Source of the DNA: Hormiphora californensis
Lineage: Eukaryota; Ctenophora; Tentaculata; Cydippida; Pleurobrachiidae
Direction of reading: 5' to 3'
NCBI GenBank assembly: GCA_020137815.1
Contig: CM035355.1
Coordinates: 2,958,847 to 3,022,846, forward strand
Length of the DNA: 64,000 bases
Shown: one piece after another, positions 61,385-64,000 of the stretch
How positions within the stretch are numbered: position 1 is the stretch's first letter
Layout: every line of letters begins with the position of its first letter
The notes under the pieces: generated by a model
Seen by the model: only the letters and a program-made list of their open reading frames with translations
What the model was told of the DNA's origin: nothing
The model's database searches: none
Translations under genes and position numbers: made by a program

Positions 61385-62392
61385 CTGAATGTCTCTCTCT
61401 ATCTCCCTCTATCTCCCTCTCTCTCACTGGGTTATCTCCCTCTCACAAGAGGATGTGGAGTTGTATACCACAGTAACCGGATAATCTGTGTGCTAAGAAG
61501 CTCCTCTACAGTCGACCAATTTGGCACTCTATCTCCTGTTCCTGGTGGTTCATTCAGGAATCGGACGAGACTTTGCTAAAAAGTGGTAAAAGTGGTTAAA
61601 CGTAGGGAAATTGAGAAAAAAAAATGGGATACTGGAAAAGAATAATGTATTTCAATCCAAAAATCAAATATTTATTCACACTGATTATAAGCTAAACACG
61701 GAAAATTCTAGCCGGAGATATAGAAAGACTGTGTGGCAGAGATCTGACCCAGGACCCAATATAAAATGCACTATCGTGCACTCAGATTTTGAGAATCAAA
61801 GCGGGGTTTGGCGGCTCAGGATAAAGTTCGAGAGGATGAAGAAAATAAAAGGTAGACAGTAGTGTATGAATGAACTGTTCAACATAGAGGAGTATACTCG
61901 AGATTGGTGCATACAAGATTGAGGAATGAGAGGGAGATATATAGAGAAGGAGAGAGAGATAGAAGGAGGGAGATCGAATGGTTAGGGAATATAGAAAATA
62001 CACGAATTCAGGCAGACTAAGCAGCTATTGTACACACATATATATCAAGCCATCATCAAACAAATATTTACTAGTTCATTTTGAGCGTTACAAAACATTG
62101 TCTGATTTCTTTCTCTCTCTCCACTGATTTCCTTCGTGTGCTTCCCGTCTCTCCCTCCGTCTCTCTCTCGCCATTTTACTTTCAATAGCTTTCTCTCTAT
62201 CTCACTTTCTCTCTCAATTTTTCACCTAGCCAGACATTTCAACTGAACTGTGAATGTAACATAATGGAAATAAATATATACCCAAGTCTCGCCTATTATT
62301 TCCATTATCCTACTGCTGTTGTCTCTCTCTCTCACTCTGTTTCTGTCTAGTTTTAACCCGCTCTCCCTTTCTGTCTAGTTTAACTGACTATC

Positions 62393-63110
62393 ATGCATGT
62401 AGGGGAGGTTTTGAAGTTGTGGGGGCCATTTTTTGGCCAAAATTTTTTAGTCACGTGACCACTGACCAGTCACGTGATATGACATACCCCGAGTTTTTTT
62501 TATTGGAAACTCTTATAGATTGGGCGAAGCGACAGCTGAGCCCGGGAAAAAAATTTGATTTTTATACCAAAAAGTCGCCATTTTCGTCAAGAACGAGTCG
62601 TTATTGACGAAAGTCGAAGACAGCGACTTTTTGGTTTACTTACTAACGGTCCACAGACCCAAGTCCCAATCATCCAGTAAGGCCTGTCAGAGCATTGGCC
62701 TGACCCTACTCTCATTTCTTCAAGAGCGTGCGAGAACTGTGGTCAGAGCATTGGCCTGACAGAGTAAGGCCGGAGTGGGAGAGAAAGGGTGGGAGAGAGA
62801 CATGGATCGGTGAGATAAGAGGGTAAGTCATAAGTGAGACGAGAGTGGTAGAAATCAAGAATATTTTGGGTGTTAGCAAAGATTGCCAGGAAGAGAGAGC
62901 AAGATATACGATATTAGGGAGGATAGAAAAGGTCTACCCCGATAACCGAAGCCTTTCCATGCTCGCAAGATAAGCGAGAAGCCTAGCGAAAACCAGTGTA
63001 AGGTAGTGAAATTCAATGATTGGGGGTCTAAACATCCAATTTTGTATGGGCAACCGAAAAAGTTGCGGGGGCCATGGCCTACTTGGCCCCCGCGTCCCCT
63101 ACATGCGTGC
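62393..63110. mobile_element. About 718-bp hAT-like element
   Basis: Inverted ends share GCATGTAGGGGA with GGGGGCC just inside. TGACTATC occurs at 62385-62392 and 63111-63118, an 8-bp TSD, although the left end is 2 bp shorter than the right. A second micro-element (62684) is nested in it. Confidence 0.65.
62684..62762 (-). mobile_element. 79-bp CTGTCAGG-family element, 8-bp TSD
   Basis: Two 23-bp imperfect palindromes at the ends are spaced as in the copy at 39580, in reverse orientation. AGTAAGGC flanks both sides exactly (62676-62683 and 62763-62770). Confidence 0.8.
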
Positions 63111-64000
63111 TGACTATCCGTCTATTTATCCCTGCTTCTAACTCTAAACAAAAAGAAAAAGAGGAAGATATACATCATGAAGTGAAGCAACTCATATATA
63201 ATATTCCAACTTCATTCAACAATACGACCGTCCATCAAGAGAGATGGTATAATACACATGTGTGGAGTTACACAGACTAAGTTTGCACGTGCACGTTCTA
63301 TTACAAACTGCACGTGCTATATACGCAAAACTGCGGGAGGTAGTATGATATGATGATATCTCTCTCTCGCATTACCTATCCCCTCATGTAGATCAAGAAC
63401 TCACAATTCTACATCTCTACATCTTTCTGTATAAATGTGTATCAACCTCTATCTATAATATATCACTCTTTATCTCTTTCTACCTCTGTCTCTCTCTCTC
63501 TATCTCTCTCTATCTCCTTCTCTGTCTGACGATTGAACTCGTTAGCCATAACGATGAGAGACAACTAGAAAAAGGCAAGAACTGCTAAACTCTGTAGAGA
63601 CAATTTAGATGATTAAAGCTCAACAATTTTTGAGCATTATATCTTCGAAGAAGAAAAAACTGAGAATTGACAGCGTCGACATTTAAAAGTATGGTAATGG
63701 GGTACGGAATTACGCTTGTCACCAATGAAGTAGAGATAGCAAGAGAAGGATATAGAGATAGAGAGATAGTGAGGGACACAGACAAAGATAGACAGATAGA
63801 GATAGACAGAGAGGAAAGTAAGATAGTGAGAGAAAGACCGAGAAAGAGAAAAGTTCACAGTGCGTAGCGAATAGTAAATCGAATAACCACATGTACACAT
63901 GACAGAGAGAGAGAGGGGGGAGAGAAAGAGAGGGTGAGAAAGAGAGTGAAAGAGAGGGAGATAGATAGAAAGAAAGAGAGGGTGACATGAGAGATAGAAA

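Overview
The window reads as nuclear DNA of an animal. Coding sequence is cut into short exons by GT-AG introns of about 100 bp to several kb, and the proteins include metazoan families: an RSF1-type chromatin factor with WHIM and PHD modules, a rhodopsin-class GPCR, an AIG1/ADTRP lipid hydrolase and a RagC/D GTPase. Long (GA)n/(CT)n tracts, many short inverted-repeat transposons and compact genes would suit an early-branching marine invertebrate, most likely a sponge. That placement is inference. No rRNA, tRNA, operon or CRISPR was seen.

Layout, left to right. 1-2615: 163-bp tandem repeats, hairpins and palindromic CRE motifs. 2616-4890 (-): 5' part of a RagC/D-like GTPase. 6511-10753 (+): complete six-exon type III polyketide synthase (chalcone-synthase fold) with a hAT-like element in intron 5. 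10754-16773: repeats, including a 1.3-kb foldback element between TTAA sites. 16774-25747 (+): class A GPCR whose exon 8 lies between tandem arrays of its own 3' and 5' splice sites. 25748-30766: microsatellites and transposon relics. 30767-32373 (+): two-exon AIG1/ADTRP-like gene. 33302-45947 (-): 16-exon RSF1-like gene whose intron 12 begins with 83 copies of a 45-bp unit carrying its 5' splice site. 46371-46750 (-): LINE fragment. 47045-48662 (+): riboflavin kinase, with an ABHD10-like hydrolase inside intron 1. 49025-51521 (+): three-exon gene, tentatively mS33-like. 51802-58738 (+): DHTKD1-type 2-oxoadipate dehydrogenase E1, 20 exons, C-terminus not found. 58739-64000: repeats, a poor-quality stretch, and two exons of an unrecognised minus-strand gene.

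The genes are mostly unrelated housekeeping functions: amino-acid sensing, chromatin, flavin synthesis, lysine/tryptophan catabolism and perhaps mitochondrial translation. The outlier is the type III PKS, an enzyme class typical of plants, fungi and bacteria, here in an intron-rich animal-type gene with an intact Cys-His-Asn triad.

Two structural themes stand out. First, several minisatellites are amplified exon-intron junctions, so each unit carries a usable-looking splice signal. Second, there are very short (about 20-80 bp) palindromic insertions, several with 8-bp target-site duplications (TSDs). All exon joins were derived by hand from splice consensus, reading phase and protein-family similarity; none was tested against RNA.
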